Assembly (NCBI GenBank): GCA_020853755.1
Contig: JADYYG010000010.1
Span: forward strand, 1 to 63,660
Reading direction: 5' to 3'
Length of the DNA: 63,660 nucleotides
Origin: Dehalococcoidia bacterium
Lineage (GTDB): Bacteria > Chloroflexota > Dehalococcoidia > Tepidiformales > Tepidiformaceae
Part shown: piece after piece, positions 43,000 to 51,754 of the stretch
Numbering within the stretch: position 1 is the stretch's first letter
Layout of the letters: each line of letters opens with the position of its first letter
The notes under the pieces: model-generated
The model's database searches: none
Seen by the model: only the letters and a program-made list of their open reading frames with translations
What the model was told of the DNA's origin: nothing
Translations under genes and position numbers: made by a program

Positions 43000-43815
43000 T
43001 CAGGCGATGAGTTCGGCCGGCGTCAGCTTCTGTTCGCGCAGGACGACATCGGCGTAAGTGATGGCGCCGGAGTTCTTCGCGGGGTCACCGTGAACGAGGT
43101 GGAGGCAGGCCTCGGCCATGTTCTCCACCGGCACTGCCATGTCTTTGTTCGACTCATTGATGAGGTGGTGATGGAGCACGCCCGGCGTTGCGATCAGGCC
43201 GGGCGAAATCACGTTGACGCCGATGCCGTCGCTGGCTGCTTCGGCGGCGAGGCCCGTGGTGAACCGCTCGAGCGCGGCCTTGCACATGCCGTAAACGGTG
43301 CCGCCTCGGCCCGCGGCGTTCAGCTTCGGGTGGAGCGCAGCGTGCGACGAGATGTTGAGGATCCAGCCGCTCTTGCGCTCGCGCATCTTCGGCAGCACGA
43401 GCTGGGCGAGGTGGAACGGCCCGTACACCTGCACTTCCATCATCAGCTTGAAGCGCTTCTCCGGGAAATCATCGACCGGGATGAAGTAGGTGATGGCGGC
43501 ATTGTTCACGAGGATGTCAACCGGCCCGAAGGCGTCTTCGGCGGCCTTGATGAGCTGCTCGCGATCGTCGTGGCTGGCGAGGTCGGCGCGAACTGCGACC
43601 GCCTGGCCGCCGGCGGCGTTGATGCGCTTGACCACGCCGTTGATGCTGCCGGGCAGCATGTGGTCGCCCTCTTCGACCGTGCGGGCGGAGACGACGACCT
43701 TCGCGCCTTCCTGGGCATAGCGCAGGGCGATGGCCTCGCCGATCCCGCGCGACGCGCCGGTAATGACCGCGACCTTTCCGGCGAGCAAGCCGTTCTTGTT
43801 GACCGTTGCTGTCAT
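43000..43815 (-). CDS. Short-chain dehydrogenase/reductase
   Basis: 271 residues. Rossmann motif TGASRGIGEA (about 18-27), NNAAI, and active-site Ser/Tyr/Lys (NISSHA, YGMCK). It oxidises or reduces alcohols or ketones with NAD(P); substrate unknown. ATG 43815 has AGGAGA ahead of it on the minus strand. A frame extension upstream is not conserved-looking. The alpha/beta hydrolase gene is upstream in the same direction, about 100 bases away. Confidence 0.9.
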   Translation of the reverse strand: MTATVNKNGLLAGKVAVITGASRGIGEAIALRYAQEGAKVVVSARTVEEGDHMLPGSINGVVKRINAAGGQAVAVRADLASHDDREQLIKAAEDAFGPVDILVNNAAITYFIPVDDFPEKRFKLMMEVQVYGPFHLAQLVLPKMRERKSGWILNISSHAALHPKLNAAGRGGTVYGMCKAALERFTTGLAAEAASDGIGVNVISPGLIATPGVLHHHLINESNKDMAVPVENMAEACLHLVHGDPAKNSGAITYADVVLREQKLTPAELIA

Positions 43816-43912
43816 GTTCGAATCTCTCCTGGGGATGAATGCCCGCTGATCTTGGGCGCAGCGGGCCTGTCTGTCACCCCCAAACACCAATGTTCGAACG
43901 AAAACGGCTGAT

Positions 43913-44779
43913 TCAGCCCTGCGCACCGGCCGCGAACGCGCGCAGCTCGTCCGCGATGAACCCCGGGTCCTGCATCGGGATGAAGTGGGTGTACTGCGGC
44001 AGCGGGACGTCCTCGGCGTGGCGGAAGTGGCTGGCCAGGTCAGGCGTCGTCGGCGAACCGCTCATGTCGCCCATCACCGAATCCGTCCCTCGAGGCCGCG
44101 CCCGGAGCACGCGGACGGGGATGTCGATGGTCGCGATCTCGTCGTAGATGTCGCCGCCGGCGCTCCCCGCGTAGGTCGCAGCTTCGATACGCGGCGGGCA
44201 GGCCAGCACGAAGCCTTCGCCGGCCGGGTTCGGGACCAGCCCGTACTGGCAATAATCGCGCAGAACATCCCGGTCCCAGAGGTTGAACGGCGGCCGGCCG
44301 GCGAAGCTCTCGACCATCGCCTCCGGTGAGGCCCATTCGTTCCGGCGGCGAGCTGCGAAGTGCTCGCCGTCCGGCGGCATCATCCGGTAGGCCTCGCGCG
44401 AGAGGATGACCGGGTCGATAAGCAGCAGCTTCGAGAACGTGCCGGGCCTGAGCGCTGCGGCCAGCGTGACCGCATACCCGCCCTTCGAGTGCCCGCTGCC
44501 GATGGCGCCTTCGAGCCCCAGGCGGTCCGCCAGCGCGGCGACATCTTCGCCGAAACGGCGCCACGGGTAGGGCGGCTCCGGCTTCGAACTCAGCCCGTGA
44601 CCACGCATATCGAGGGCGATGCAGCGGAACTCCGGCAGCCGCTCAACCACCCGGTCCCAGCAGCGGGCGTGGAAACCGGTGGCATGCGCGAGGAAGATCG
44701 TCGGGCCGTCAGCGGGCCACTCATACACCTGGAGGTCGACGCCGTTGACGGTGTGGCGGGTCTGGATTGGTTCGCGCAT
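43913..44779 (-). CDS. Alpha/beta-hydrolase
   Basis: 288 residues. The fold's order is clear: IFLAHATGFHARCWD (oxyanion), LDMRGHGLSSKP, nucleophile elbow GSGHSKGGYA with the Ser, an acid in IPVRVLRARPRGTD and His in QYTHFIPMQDP. Probably an esterase or lactonase, not assignable further. A TAGTAT box six bases before ATG 44779 suggests a leaderless start. The promoter is divergent from that of the DinB-like gene. Confidence 0.87.
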   Translation of the reverse strand: MREPIQTRHTVNGVDLQVYEWPADGPTIFLAHATGFHARCWDRVVERLPEFRCIALDMRGHGLSSKPEPPYPWRRFGEDVAALADRLGLEGAIGSGHSKGGYAVTLAAALRPGTFSKLLLIDPVILSREAYRMMPPDGEHFAARRRNEWASPEAMVESFAGRPPFNLWDRDVLRDYCQYGLVPNPAGEGFVLACPPRIEAATYAGSAGGDIYDEIATIDIPVRVLRARPRGTDSVMGDMSGSPTTPDLASHFRHAEDVPLPQYTHFIPMQDPGFIADELRAFAAGAQG

Positions 44780-44785
44780 AGCGAA

Positions 44786-44838
44786 ATACTAGCGGGCCAC
44801 CGGCTTCCGTTCGCTGCCGGTGGCCGCTGGTGTAGGCT
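44786..44838. promoter_or_regulatory. Divergent promoter pair between hydrolase and DinB-like genes
   Basis: TAGTAT on the minus strand (44786-44791) is six bases before ATG 44779. TAGGCT on the plus strand (44833-44838) is six bases before GTG 44845. Confidence 0.55.
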
Positions 44839-44844
44839 GGAGGC

Positions 44845-45333
44845 GTGGAAGCGCTCATCGCCGAACTCGCCGCAACGCCATCGCGGCTCGCCCACCTCGT
44901 CGCTGAACTGGACGACGCCGCGCTCGACGCCGCCGAAGCGGGCCAGTGGTCCCCGCGCATCATCCTCGCCCACCTTCGCGACGATGAGTTCCTCTGCATG
45001 CGCACCTCGCTCGAACGGATCCTCGCCGAAGACCGGCCCGAACTGCGGTTCATCGAAGGCGAAGACTGGGCGCCCCGCCGCAACCGCACGCGCGACCGGA
45101 AGGAGTGGCTCCTCGCTGACTTTGCGCTCCAGCGCCAGGCGAGCCTCGGCATCCTGCGCATGCTCGAACCGCGAGACCTCGCCAGGGTAGGGACGCGGGA
45201 AGGCCAGGAGGTCAGCATCGAGCGGCTGGTGCGGGCCTGGGTGCGCCACACAAGCGAGCACCTGGCTGAGCTTGAGCGCCTCATCGGCGAGAGCGCCGAG
45301 GACGCGAAGGCCCGCCGCGAGCGCTGGCAGTAG
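44845..45333 (+). CDS. DinB-superfamily protein
   Basis: 162 residues. Four-helix DinB/YfiT-like pattern with candidate metal His residues in ILAHLRDDEFLC and VRHTSEHLAELERLI. Members include thiol-dependent transferases (for example with mycothiol or bacillithiol) and damage-induced proteins of unknown role. Start GTG 44845, convergent with the J-domain gene 7 bases away. Confidence 0.8.
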   Translation: MEALIAELAATPSRLAHLVAELDDAALDAAEAGQWSPRIILAHLRDDEFLCMRTSLERILAEDRPELRFIEGEDWAPRRNRTRDRKEWLLADFALQRQASLGILRMLEPRDLARVGTREGQEVSIERLVRAWVRHTSEHLAELERLIGESAEDAKARRERWQ

Positions 45334-45339
45334 CCCGGC

Positions 45340-46452
45340 TCAGTCCGCCGGTTCGGCGACCGACCCGTCGGGCATGATGGTGTTGCCGAGGCGGCCGCGG
45401 CGAACGAGTTGCTCCGTTATCTTCGCGCCGGTGAGGTCCGTCCTCCGCAGGTCGGCGTAATCCAGGTTCAGGCCTGGGCCGACGCAACCGGAGAGTCCCG
45501 CTCCGCTGAGGTTCGCGCGGAACATGCTGGTCGCGTGCAGCGCGGCGAACGAAAGGTCGGCCTGGGCGAAGCTGGCCCCGGCACAGTCCGCATTCGATAA
45601 GTCGGCGTAGCGGAAGTTCGCGCCGCTGAGGTCAGCCCCGGCCATCTTCGCGCCGCGCAGGGAAGCAGCTTCGAAGTCGGCGCCCTGGAGGTGGGCCTCG
45701 CGGAGGTCGATCCCGGCGAGGTCGAGGCCGCGCAGATCAGCGCCGCGGAGGTCGACCCCCGGCAACTGCGCACCCTTGTCCACCACCGCACCGCCGATGG
45801 TGACGGGACCCTGCCGGTAGCCCGGAGGGGGCGTGAACGGCGCTTCCGGCGGCGGTTCGGGCGACGGGTGTTCGCGGGCGGCCTTGCGGGCGCGGTCGTA
45901 GGCGGTGCGCATGTACTGGTCGCCGAGGACGGCCCAGGCCTCGCGCATGGTGTTCCGCCGCCGCGCGAACTCGGTCGCGCTGATGTCTGCGCCATTCAGT
46001 TCGCCGGCCAACCGCGAGAGCGCCTTGAGGATGACCTGCCGTGGGGCGTCCTCGCGCACGCCGATGCGTTCGTACCAGTTGATGTTCGGGTCACCGGCGT
46101 ACTCCACCTGTGACCCGCCGGGTTGGCGCGGCGCATCCTCCTTGAACCACGAGGCGCCGCCGGGTTCGTTCGGAGACGCGTGTGGCGCAGTTCGCCGCGG
46201 GGCTTGCCGCCGAACCGGGCGCACAGGTGGCGCTGATCGCGGAAGAGTGCGGTCGTAGGCTGCCCTACGGTCGGCGTCTCGGAGTGTCTCCCACGCCTGG
46301 TTGATGCCACGCATGCGCGTCTCGGCTTCGGGCGAGGGATTCGCGTCCGGGTGGTGTTCGCGGGCCAGCCGCCGGTAGGCCGCACGAATCTCTTCGAGCG
46401 TGGCGGTGCGCCCAACCTGGAGCACGAGGTAGTAGTCGGGCGTGGCGCTCAT
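45340..46452 (-). CDS. J-domain protein with pentapeptide repeats
   Basis: 370 residues with three parts. A canonical J domain (1-70: PDYYLVLQVGRTATLEEIRAAYRRLAREHHPDANPS, with HPD at about 35-37) can stimulate an Hsp70. A second, HPD-less J-like helical region follows a Pro/Arg-rich linker (about 120-195: YERIGVREDAPRQVILKALSRL...AYDRARKAA). A pentapeptide-repeat beta-helix (about 245-350: LRGADLRGLDLAGIDLREAH...) ends the chain. ATG 46452 is supported by a TACGAT box eight bases upstream. dnaK lies 16 kb away in the same window. Confidence 0.87.
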   Translation of the reverse strand: MSATPDYYLVLQVGRTATLEEIRAAYRRLAREHHPDANPSPEAETRMRGINQAWETLRDADRRAAYDRTLPRSAPPVRPVRRQAPRRTAPHASPNEPGGASWFKEDAPRQPGGSQVEYAGDPNINWYERIGVREDAPRQVILKALSRLAGELNGADISATEFARRRNTMREAWAVLGDQYMRTAYDRARKAAREHPSPEPPPEAPFTPPPGYRQGPVTIGGAVVDKGAQLPGVDLRGADLRGLDLAGIDLREAHLQGADFEAASLRGAKMAGADLSGANFRYADLSNADCAGASFAQADLSFAALHATSMFRANLSGAGLSGCVGPGLNLDYADLRRTDLTGAKITEQLVRRGRLGNTIMPDGSVAEPAD

Positions 46453-46783
46453 CGGCGTCCATCGTAAATCGGGGGCGCTCACAGGCGTAAGCGGCTCGCG
46501 CCATACCCGGATAGCCACACCCTCACCACGAACGCCGGCTCACCACTCATTCCACAAAGGCCGGCGCGTAAGCAAGGGCTTGCCCCGAACCACCCACAGG
46601 GAACCGCACGTTCACCACGAACGCTGACTCACCCGAACACCAAACCTGGATCCGACCGTGAGGGAGGCCCCACGGCACTCAAGCGCCGATGGCTCGCCTC
46701 AACGGGACACCGTCTCGCTCGGCCACGATCCGCTTGCTTTCGCGCGGTTCCCTCGCGCGATGCCCGCCGCCAACATTTCCCGC
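46453..46783. other. Intergenic region with direct repeats and a solo REP
   Basis: About 330 bases without a gene between divergent genes. It holds an approximate 22-base direct repeat (TCACCACGAACGC..., at 46523-46544 and 46612-46633) and REP 5 at 46650-46669. No ORF of interest was seen. Confidence 0.6.
46650..46669 (+). repeat. REP element 5 (single)
   Basis: ATCCGACCGTGAGGGAGGCC, identical to REP 2 and REP 3 and about 5 kb from the RAYT cluster. Confidence 0.8.
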
Positions 46784-46812
46784 TTGCACAGCTTATTCAA
46801 CATCTGTAGAGT
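46784..46812 (+). promoter_or_regulatory. Promoter of the TetR-ABC operon
   Basis: TTGCAC (-35, 46784-46789), 17 bases, TAGAGT (-10, 46807-46812), then seven bases to ATG 46820. Two TTCAAC words (one inside the spacer, one after the -10) could be part of a TetR operator. Confidence 0.6.
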
Positions 46813-46819
46813 TCAACGC

Positions 46820-47434
46820 ATGGTGAGTTTCAAGCGACGTGGTGGCCGGCGGCCGGGCGCCACCGATACCCGCGAATCAATCCTTGCCGCCGCCCGCGAG
46901 GCCTTCACGCGCGCCGGCTACCGCCCCGCAACTATCCGCGGCATCGCCGCGGCGGCGGGGGTCGATCCGGCGCTGGTGATGCACTTCTTCGGCAACAAGG
47001 AAACGCTCTTCCGCGAAGCGATGACGTTGCCGGTCGAGCCGGCCGCCGTGCTCTCGCGGGCGCTGGCCACCAGCCCGGACCGGGCCGGAGAAGTCATCGC
47101 CGCCACGTTCCTCGAAATCTGGGATTCGGCGGCGCACCGGGACTCGCTGCTCGGCCTCGTCCGGGCATCGGTCACCGAGCAGGCCGCATCGGACATGTTT
47201 CGCGCGACCATCCTGGACGGCATCGAGCACGCCCTCACGGAGTTCGGCGTCAGCCAGCCACGGCTCCGCGGAACGCTCCTCGCCTCGCAGCTGATGGGCC
47301 TCGCCATGGCCCGCTACATCCTCGCCCTCGAACCGCTGGCAAGCGCACCCCGGCCAGACGTTGCGGCCGCCGTCGCGCCAACGCTCCAGCGCTACATCTC
47401 AGGCGACATCACCAGGGAGTCACCCCGTGACTGA
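46820..47434 (+). CDS. TetR-family transcriptional regulator
   Basis: 204 residues. The N-terminal HTH reads TRESILAAAREAFTRAGYRPATIRGIAAAAGVDPALVMHFFGNKETLF. The C-terminal ligand region (about 80-204) is helical, resembling the TetR_C group found next to ABC-2 exporters. It probably represses its own operon. The gene overlaps the ABC ATPase gene by eight bases, so it is the first gene of a three-gene unit. Start ATG 46820 from the promoter position. Confidence 0.9.
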   Translation: MVSFKRRGGRRPGATDTRESILAAAREAFTRAGYRPATIRGIAAAAGVDPALVMHFFGNKETLFREAMTLPVEPAAVLSRALATSPDRAGEVIAATFLEIWDSAAHRDSLLGLVRASVTEQAASDMFRATILDGIEHALTEFGVSQPRLRGTLLASQLMGLAMARYILALEPLASAPRPDVAAAVAPTLQRYISGDITRESPRD

Positions 47435-48149
47435 ACCAGCGATCTCTATCCACCACCTGCGCGTCGTTCGCGGCGGCAACGAGGTTCTCCACAACCTCGA
47501 CCTCGACATCGAACCGGGCGTCATCACCGGGCTGCTCGGGCCGAGCGGTTGTGGGAAGACCACCATGATGCGGGCCATCGTTGGCGTGCAGAAGGTCGCG
47601 AGCGGGCAGGTGACGGTCCTCGGCCAGCCGGCCGGGTCATCATCTCTGCGCGCGAAGGTTGGCTACGTGACGCAGGCGCCGTCGGTCTACGAAGACCTTT
47701 CGATCGAGGCGAACCTGCACTACTTCGCCCGCCTTTACGGCGTTCCAACGGGGCGAGCCACGGCCGCTCTTGAAGCGGTCGGGCTGAGCGAACACAGCAC
47801 GAAGCTCGTCCGCCAGCTCAGCGGAGGACAGCGGGCGCGGGCGTCCCTTGCCAGCGCGCTCCTCGCGTCTCCCGAAGTCCTCATCCTCGACGAACCCACG
47901 GTCGGGCTCGACCCGGTCCTCCGGGCGGAGCTCTGGGCCACCTTCCACCAACTCGCCGGTGACGGCGCCACCCTCCTCGTTTCGAGCCACGTGATGGACG
48001 AAGCCGAGCGGTGCGACCGGCTCGTGCTCATGCGCGAAGGGGCGATCCTCGCGCACTGCCCGCCGCGGCAACTTCTCGCGGACACCGGGGCCAGCACGGT
48101 CGAGGACGCCTTCCTCAGTCTCGTTCGAAAACCGGGAGTCGCCGTATGA
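47427..48149 (+). CDS. ABC-2 type exporter ATP-binding protein
   Basis: 240 residues. Walker A GPSGCGKTT (about 40-48), signature LSGGQRARASLA, Walker B VLILDEPTVGLD and an H-loop SSHVMDEAERCD. Drug or lipid exporter type. Starts at GTG 47427 within the TetR stop region and overlaps the permease gene by four bases (ATGA). Confidence 0.92.
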   Translation: MTEPAISIHHLRVVRGGNEVLHNLDLDIEPGVITGLLGPSGCGKTTMMRAIVGVQKVASGQVTVLGQPAGSSSLRAKVGYVTQAPSVYEDLSIEANLHYFARLYGVPTGRATAALEAVGLSEHSTKLVRQLSGGQRARASLASALLASPEVLILDEPTVGLDPVLRAELWATFHQLAGDGATLLVSSHVMDEAERCDRLVLMREGAILAHCPPRQLLADTGASTVEDAFLSLVRKPGVAV

Positions 48150-48883
48150 ACCCCCTGCTCACGTTCGCCACAGCCCGCCGGGTCCTCGCCCAGTTGCGAA
48201 ACGACCCGCGGACCGTCGCCCTGCTGCTTGTCACGCCCGTGGTCCTCGTGGCCCTGATGAAGTGGGTGTACCTCGATCAGGACCGGGTCTTCCAGCGCAT
48301 CGGTGTGCCGCTCGTCGGCATCTTCCCGATGACCTCGATGTTCCTGGTCACTTCGATCACGATGCTCCGCGAGCGCACGACGGGGACACTCGAACGGCTG
48401 CTGACCACACCGCTGGCGAAACTCGACCTGCTCGGCGGGTACGCGCTCGCCTTCGGCGCCGTGGCGGTGCTCCAGGGCGCGCTCACGTCGGCGGTGGCGT
48501 TCGGGCTACTCGGCCTCGATGTCGAAGGGCCATTGCTCGCCGTCGTCGTTCTGGCAGTGGTCAACGCGCTGCTGGGAACCTCCATGGGGCTGCTGGTGAG
48601 CGCCTTCGCGAACTCCGAGTTCCAGGCGGTCCAGTTCATGCCGGTGTTCCTGATGCCCCAGATCCTGCTCTGCGGGCTCATCGCTCCGCGGGCGGCGATG
48701 GCCCCGGCGCTCGAAGCTCTCTCGAATGTGTTGCCGATGACCTATGCCTACGACGCCCTGAGCCGCGTGGCCGGCGGCGAGGGCTTCAGCGGCAACGTCG
48801 CCTCCGACACGCTTGTGCTCGCGGTCGCCAGCCTGCTCGCCCTGGCCCTCGGCGCAGCCACCCTTCGCCGCCGGACCGAATAG
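48146..48883 (+). CDS. ABC-2 type exporter permease
   Basis: 245 residues. Six membrane helices with the ABC-2 motif (FPMTSMFLVTSITMLRERTTGTLERLLTTPL) and the end segment NVLPMTYAYDALS. It pairs with the preceding ATPase to export an unknown compound, probably one recognised by the TetR regulator. Confidence 0.9.
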   Translation: MNPLLTFATARRVLAQLRNDPRTVALLLVTPVVLVALMKWVYLDQDRVFQRIGVPLVGIFPMTSMFLVTSITMLRERTTGTLERLLTTPLAKLDLLGGYALAFGAVAVLQGALTSAVAFGLLGLDVEGPLLAVVVLAVVNALLGTSMGLLVSAFANSEFQAVQFMPVFLMPQILLCGLIAPRAAMAPALEALSNVLPMTYAYDALSRVAGGEGFSGNVASDTLVLAVASLLALALGAATLRRRTE

Positions 48884-48886
48884 CCG

Positions 48887-50197
48887 TCAGCTGCACATCC
48901 GCCGCACCACTTCGTACATCAACTCGCAGCCCATGTTCAGGTTGTCAATGGTGAGGAACTCGTTGTTGCCGTGGAACCCCGCCGACTCCTCCGGGCTGAG
49001 CAAGCAGGGGATAAAGCCGTAGGCCGGGATGCCGCGCGCCCGGAGGAAGCGGTTGTCCGTCGCCCCAACAGTCATCGAAGGAACAACCACCGCGTCTTCC
49101 ATCGCTTCCTTGATGACGTTGTTGATGGTCCAGAAGAGTTCGGTGTCCCAGTTCGCCGGTTCGGGCGCGCCGCTGGCAACGATCCGCGTCAGTTCGACCT
49201 TGACCCGCGGGTCGTCGATATAGGCCTCGACTTCGGCGCGCCAGGCTTCGGGGTCTTGGCCCGGGAGCAGGCGGCAGTCGCAGAACGCCTCGCTCTTCGC
49301 AGGGATAACGTTCACTTTGATGCCGCTCTTCACGATCGTCACGTTCAGGGTATTCACGAAGGCGGCGTAAAGCGCTGGCGACCGCCGGATCTGCTCCTCC
49401 ACGGCGGCCCGGTCAGAGAGCGGGGGCATGAGACCGGCGCCCGCGAGCCGTTCGAGGTAGGCGATAGTGTCGGGTGTGTACGTAATCCCGCGGTCCCAAT
49501 CGTGCAGCTTGACCAGGGCACGCATCAGGTGGATAGCCGAGTTGTCGGCGTGCGGGCGGCTGCCGTGGCCCGGCGTGCCGACCGAGGTCAGCTTCAGCCC
49601 TCCCGCGCCGAACTTCTCGTTGGTCGCGATGTTGAACATGCGCGCGGGCTTCCCTGCGAAGCGGGACACGCCCGAACCGCCCTCGGAAAGTTCGAACTCC
49701 ACATCGACCACGTCCGGGCGGTGTTCGCACAGCCACGCCATGCCCATGCCGCTCCCCGCTTCCTCGTCCGGCACGGCGCAGAAGACGATGTCCCGCTTGA
49801 GTGCCGCGCCCTGGCGTTTGAGCAGGAGGAAGGCGATGAGTTGCATCACGCCGCACCCCTTCATGTCCACCGCGCCGCGGCCGTACACCCGCCCGTCCTT
49901 CACGATGCCTTCGAACGCTGGCATGTCCCAGTACTGCGCTTCCACCGGGACGACGTCGGTGTGGTTGCAGAGCATCAGTGGGCGCTTCGAACCATCACCG
50001 CGAAGGCGCGCAACCAGCACTTCACGGTTCGGCGCGGTCTCGATGTACTCGGTCTCTATGCCTTCGGCCTCGCAGAGCGCGCCGAGGAAGCGGGCAGCCG
50101 GCTTCTCATTGCCCGGCGGGTTCGAGGTATCGATCTGGAGGTAGCGCACGAAGATGTCGAGCGCTTCGCGGTGCACAGAGGGCCAGTCAATCATCAT
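48887..50197 (-). CDS. M20-family metallopeptidase, paralogue 1
   Basis: 436 residues. Zinc sites in NHTDVVP and YGRGAVDMKGCG, and the Glu-Glu pair in PDEEAGSGMG. A dimerisation domain is inserted (about 190-310). Probably an aminoacyl or dipeptide hydrolase, cytoplasmic. It is highly similar to the gene at 53188-54492, most strongly in the N-terminal half, and the promoter and leader (TAGGATTCAGCCCC...) are identical in both. The two genes are inverted with respect to each other. Confidence 0.9.
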   Translation of the reverse strand: MMIDWPSVHREALDIFVRYLQIDTSNPPGNEKPAARFLGALCEAEGIETEYIETAPNREVLVARLRGDGSKRPLMLCNHTDVVPVEAQYWDMPAFEGIVKDGRVYGRGAVDMKGCGVMQLIAFLLLKRQGAALKRDIVFCAVPDEEAGSGMGMAWLCEHRPDVVDVEFELSEGGSGVSRFAGKPARMFNIATNEKFGAGGLKLTSVGTPGHGSRPHADNSAIHLMRALVKLHDWDRGITYTPDTIAYLERLAGAGLMPPLSDRAAVEEQIRRSPALYAAFVNTLNVTIVKSGIKVNVIPAKSEAFCDCRLLPGQDPEAWRAEVEAYIDDPRVKVELTRIVASGAPEPANWDTELFWTINNVIKEAMEDAVVVPSMTVGATDNRFLRARGIPAYGFIPCLLSPEESAGFHGNNEFLTIDNLNMGCELMYEVVRRMCS

Positions 50198-50264
50198 CGG
50201 AGGTTCCGCCGAGGTTCAGAGGTCGGGGCTGAATCCTACGCGCTGTCCGGCCCAACAGCCCGGG

Positions 50265-50696
50265 TTACTTCGGCCAGAGGACCATCTGGGTGCAGCGGAA
50301 GAGGGCGATGGTCTTGCCGGTCTGTTCGTGCACGACGGGCGCGTCCCAGACCTGCGTGGTTCGGCCGCCGTGGACGAGCGTGGCCCGGACCGTCAGCGAA
50401 CCTTCCGTGGCTGTCCCCAGGTAGTTGCTCTTCACCTCGATGGTCGTGAATCCGCTGGCGCCTTCGGGCAGGTTGGCGGTGCAGCCGTAGCCGCAGAGGG
50501 TGTCGGCGAGGGCAATCACGGTCGCTGCATGGAGGAAGCCATTGGGGGCGCGCAGCTCCGGGCGCAGGTCGAGCCGGCCTTCGATCCAGCCTTCGCCAAT
50601 CGCGACCGGGGTTACGCCGATCAGACCCGGGAGCCGTCCCTGCTGACGTTCGAGCCAGAAGGCTGGCTGGGAGCGGTCGGCGGCGGGGTCGAACAT
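50265..50696 (-). CDS. PaaI-type hotdog-fold thioesterase
   Basis: 143 residues. LRPELRAPNGFLHAATVIALADTLCGYGC is the hotdog active-site helix with Asn and Asp/Thr candidates, followed by TTIEVKSNYLGTATEGSLTVRATLVHGGRTTQVWDAPV. It hydrolyses acyl-CoA thioesters. Start at ATG 50696 after CCGGAG; a longer upstream frame is not conserved-looking. Divergent from the MBL gene. Confidence 0.85.
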   Translation of the reverse strand: MFDPAADRSQPAFWLERQQGRLPGLIGVTPVAIGEGWIEGRLDLRPELRAPNGFLHAATVIALADTLCGYGCTANLPEGASGFTTIEVKSNYLGTATEGSLTVRATLVHGGRTTQVWDAPVVHEQTGKTIALFRCTQMVLWPK

Positions 50697-50789
50697 GACG
50701 TGGTGTCTCCGGGGCGTTTGGAATGAGGCTACGCGGAACAAGTTGCAGTTTGCAACCGACATCCGCACACTGGCCGCTCCACGTTTGTA

Positions 50790-50795
50790 TACACT
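50790..50795 (+). promoter_or_regulatory. -10 box (TACACT) of the MBL gene at 50803
   Basis: TACACT is followed by seven bases (CCTCTGC) and ATG 50803. Confidence 0.55.
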
Positions 50796-50802
50796 CCTCT
50801 GC

Positions 50803-51621
50803 ATGCAAAAGCTCTCCATCGGATCCATCGAAATGACCGCCCTGGTCGACCTCGAACAGGCCTACCCGGCGAAGGCCGTCTACCCGAAGACGGAAGACTT
50901 CGCGCCCTACGCCCAGCACCTCGACGCAGCCGGCGCCGTCACCCTCAACTTCGCCTCGTTCCTCGTGCGCGACGGCGCGACCGTCCTCCTCGTCGATACC
51001 GGCTGGGGTCCCGAGCATGACGGGCAGCTGCTGTTCGAACTGGCCGAAGCCGGCGTGAAAACCGGCGACGTGACCCACGTGCTCTTTACCCACCTCCACG
51101 GCGACCACACCGGCTGGAACATCGACCGCAAGAGCGGCCACCCCATCTTTTCGCACGCCCGGCACCTGGTCCCAAAAGCGGACTGGGACCACTACAGCGC
51201 CCAGGCCGCGGAAGCGAACAAGGCCGGGGGCAACCCCCGCCTCGGCTCGTTCGAACGCGACGTTGCGCCGCTCGAACCGCTCGGCCTCGTCGACCTGATC
51301 GAGGGCGAGACCACTATCTCCGCGGGCCTGACCGCTATCCCCACGCCGGGCCACACCCCGGGCCATACGAGCGTCGTCATCACCTCCGGGAACGAGCGCG
51401 GCATCGTCCTCGGCGACGTCGTGATCACCCCGGTCGATGCGGAGAACCCGGAGCTGGTCAACAGCTTCGACTGGGACAACGGCATCGCCCTGGCGACGCG
51501 CAAGGCGCTGGTCGAGCGGCTCATCGCTGACGGCTCGCTCGTGGGTGCGAGTCACCTGCCGGCGCCGGGCCTCGGCCGCTTCGTGCGCGTCGATGGCAAG
51601 CAGCGCTGGCAGGGCGTCTGA
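50803..51621 (+). CDS. Metallo-beta-lactamase-fold hydrolase
   Basis: 272 residues. THLHGDHTGW metal motif, then HTPGHTSVVITSG, the Asp in IVLGDVVITP and a final His in ASHLPAPGLG. Closely resembles the MBL protein at 18988-19833 in order of motifs. Substrate unknown; lactone or thioester hydrolysis is plausible. Start fixed by the TACACT box. Confidence 0.87.
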   Translation: MQKLSIGSIEMTALVDLEQAYPAKAVYPKTEDFAPYAQHLDAAGAVTLNFASFLVRDGATVLLVDTGWGPEHDGQLLFELAEAGVKTGDVTHVLFTHLHGDHTGWNIDRKSGHPIFSHARHLVPKADWDHYSAQAAEANKAGGNPRLGSFERDVAPLEPLGLVDLIEGETTISAGLTAIPTPGHTPGHTSVVITSGNERGIVLGDVVITPVDAENPELVNSFDWDNGIALATRKALVERLIADGSLVGASHLPAPGLGRFVRVDGKQRWQGV

Positions 51622-51754
51622 TCCAGCCGCAGAGGCGAAAGCTGCATATGGCAGAGCCGTATGCAGCCATTGAAAGCTTCAGGGTTCGTGCCGGTGACCA
51701 AACGGCCGTTCGCGGGCTACCATAATCAGTACCCTCTCCCCCTGGAGTGCCCCC

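Noticed and set aside
43816..43912. TGTTCGAA words upstream of the SDR gene as an operator
   Set aside because: The word is common in this genome and the spacing is irregular.
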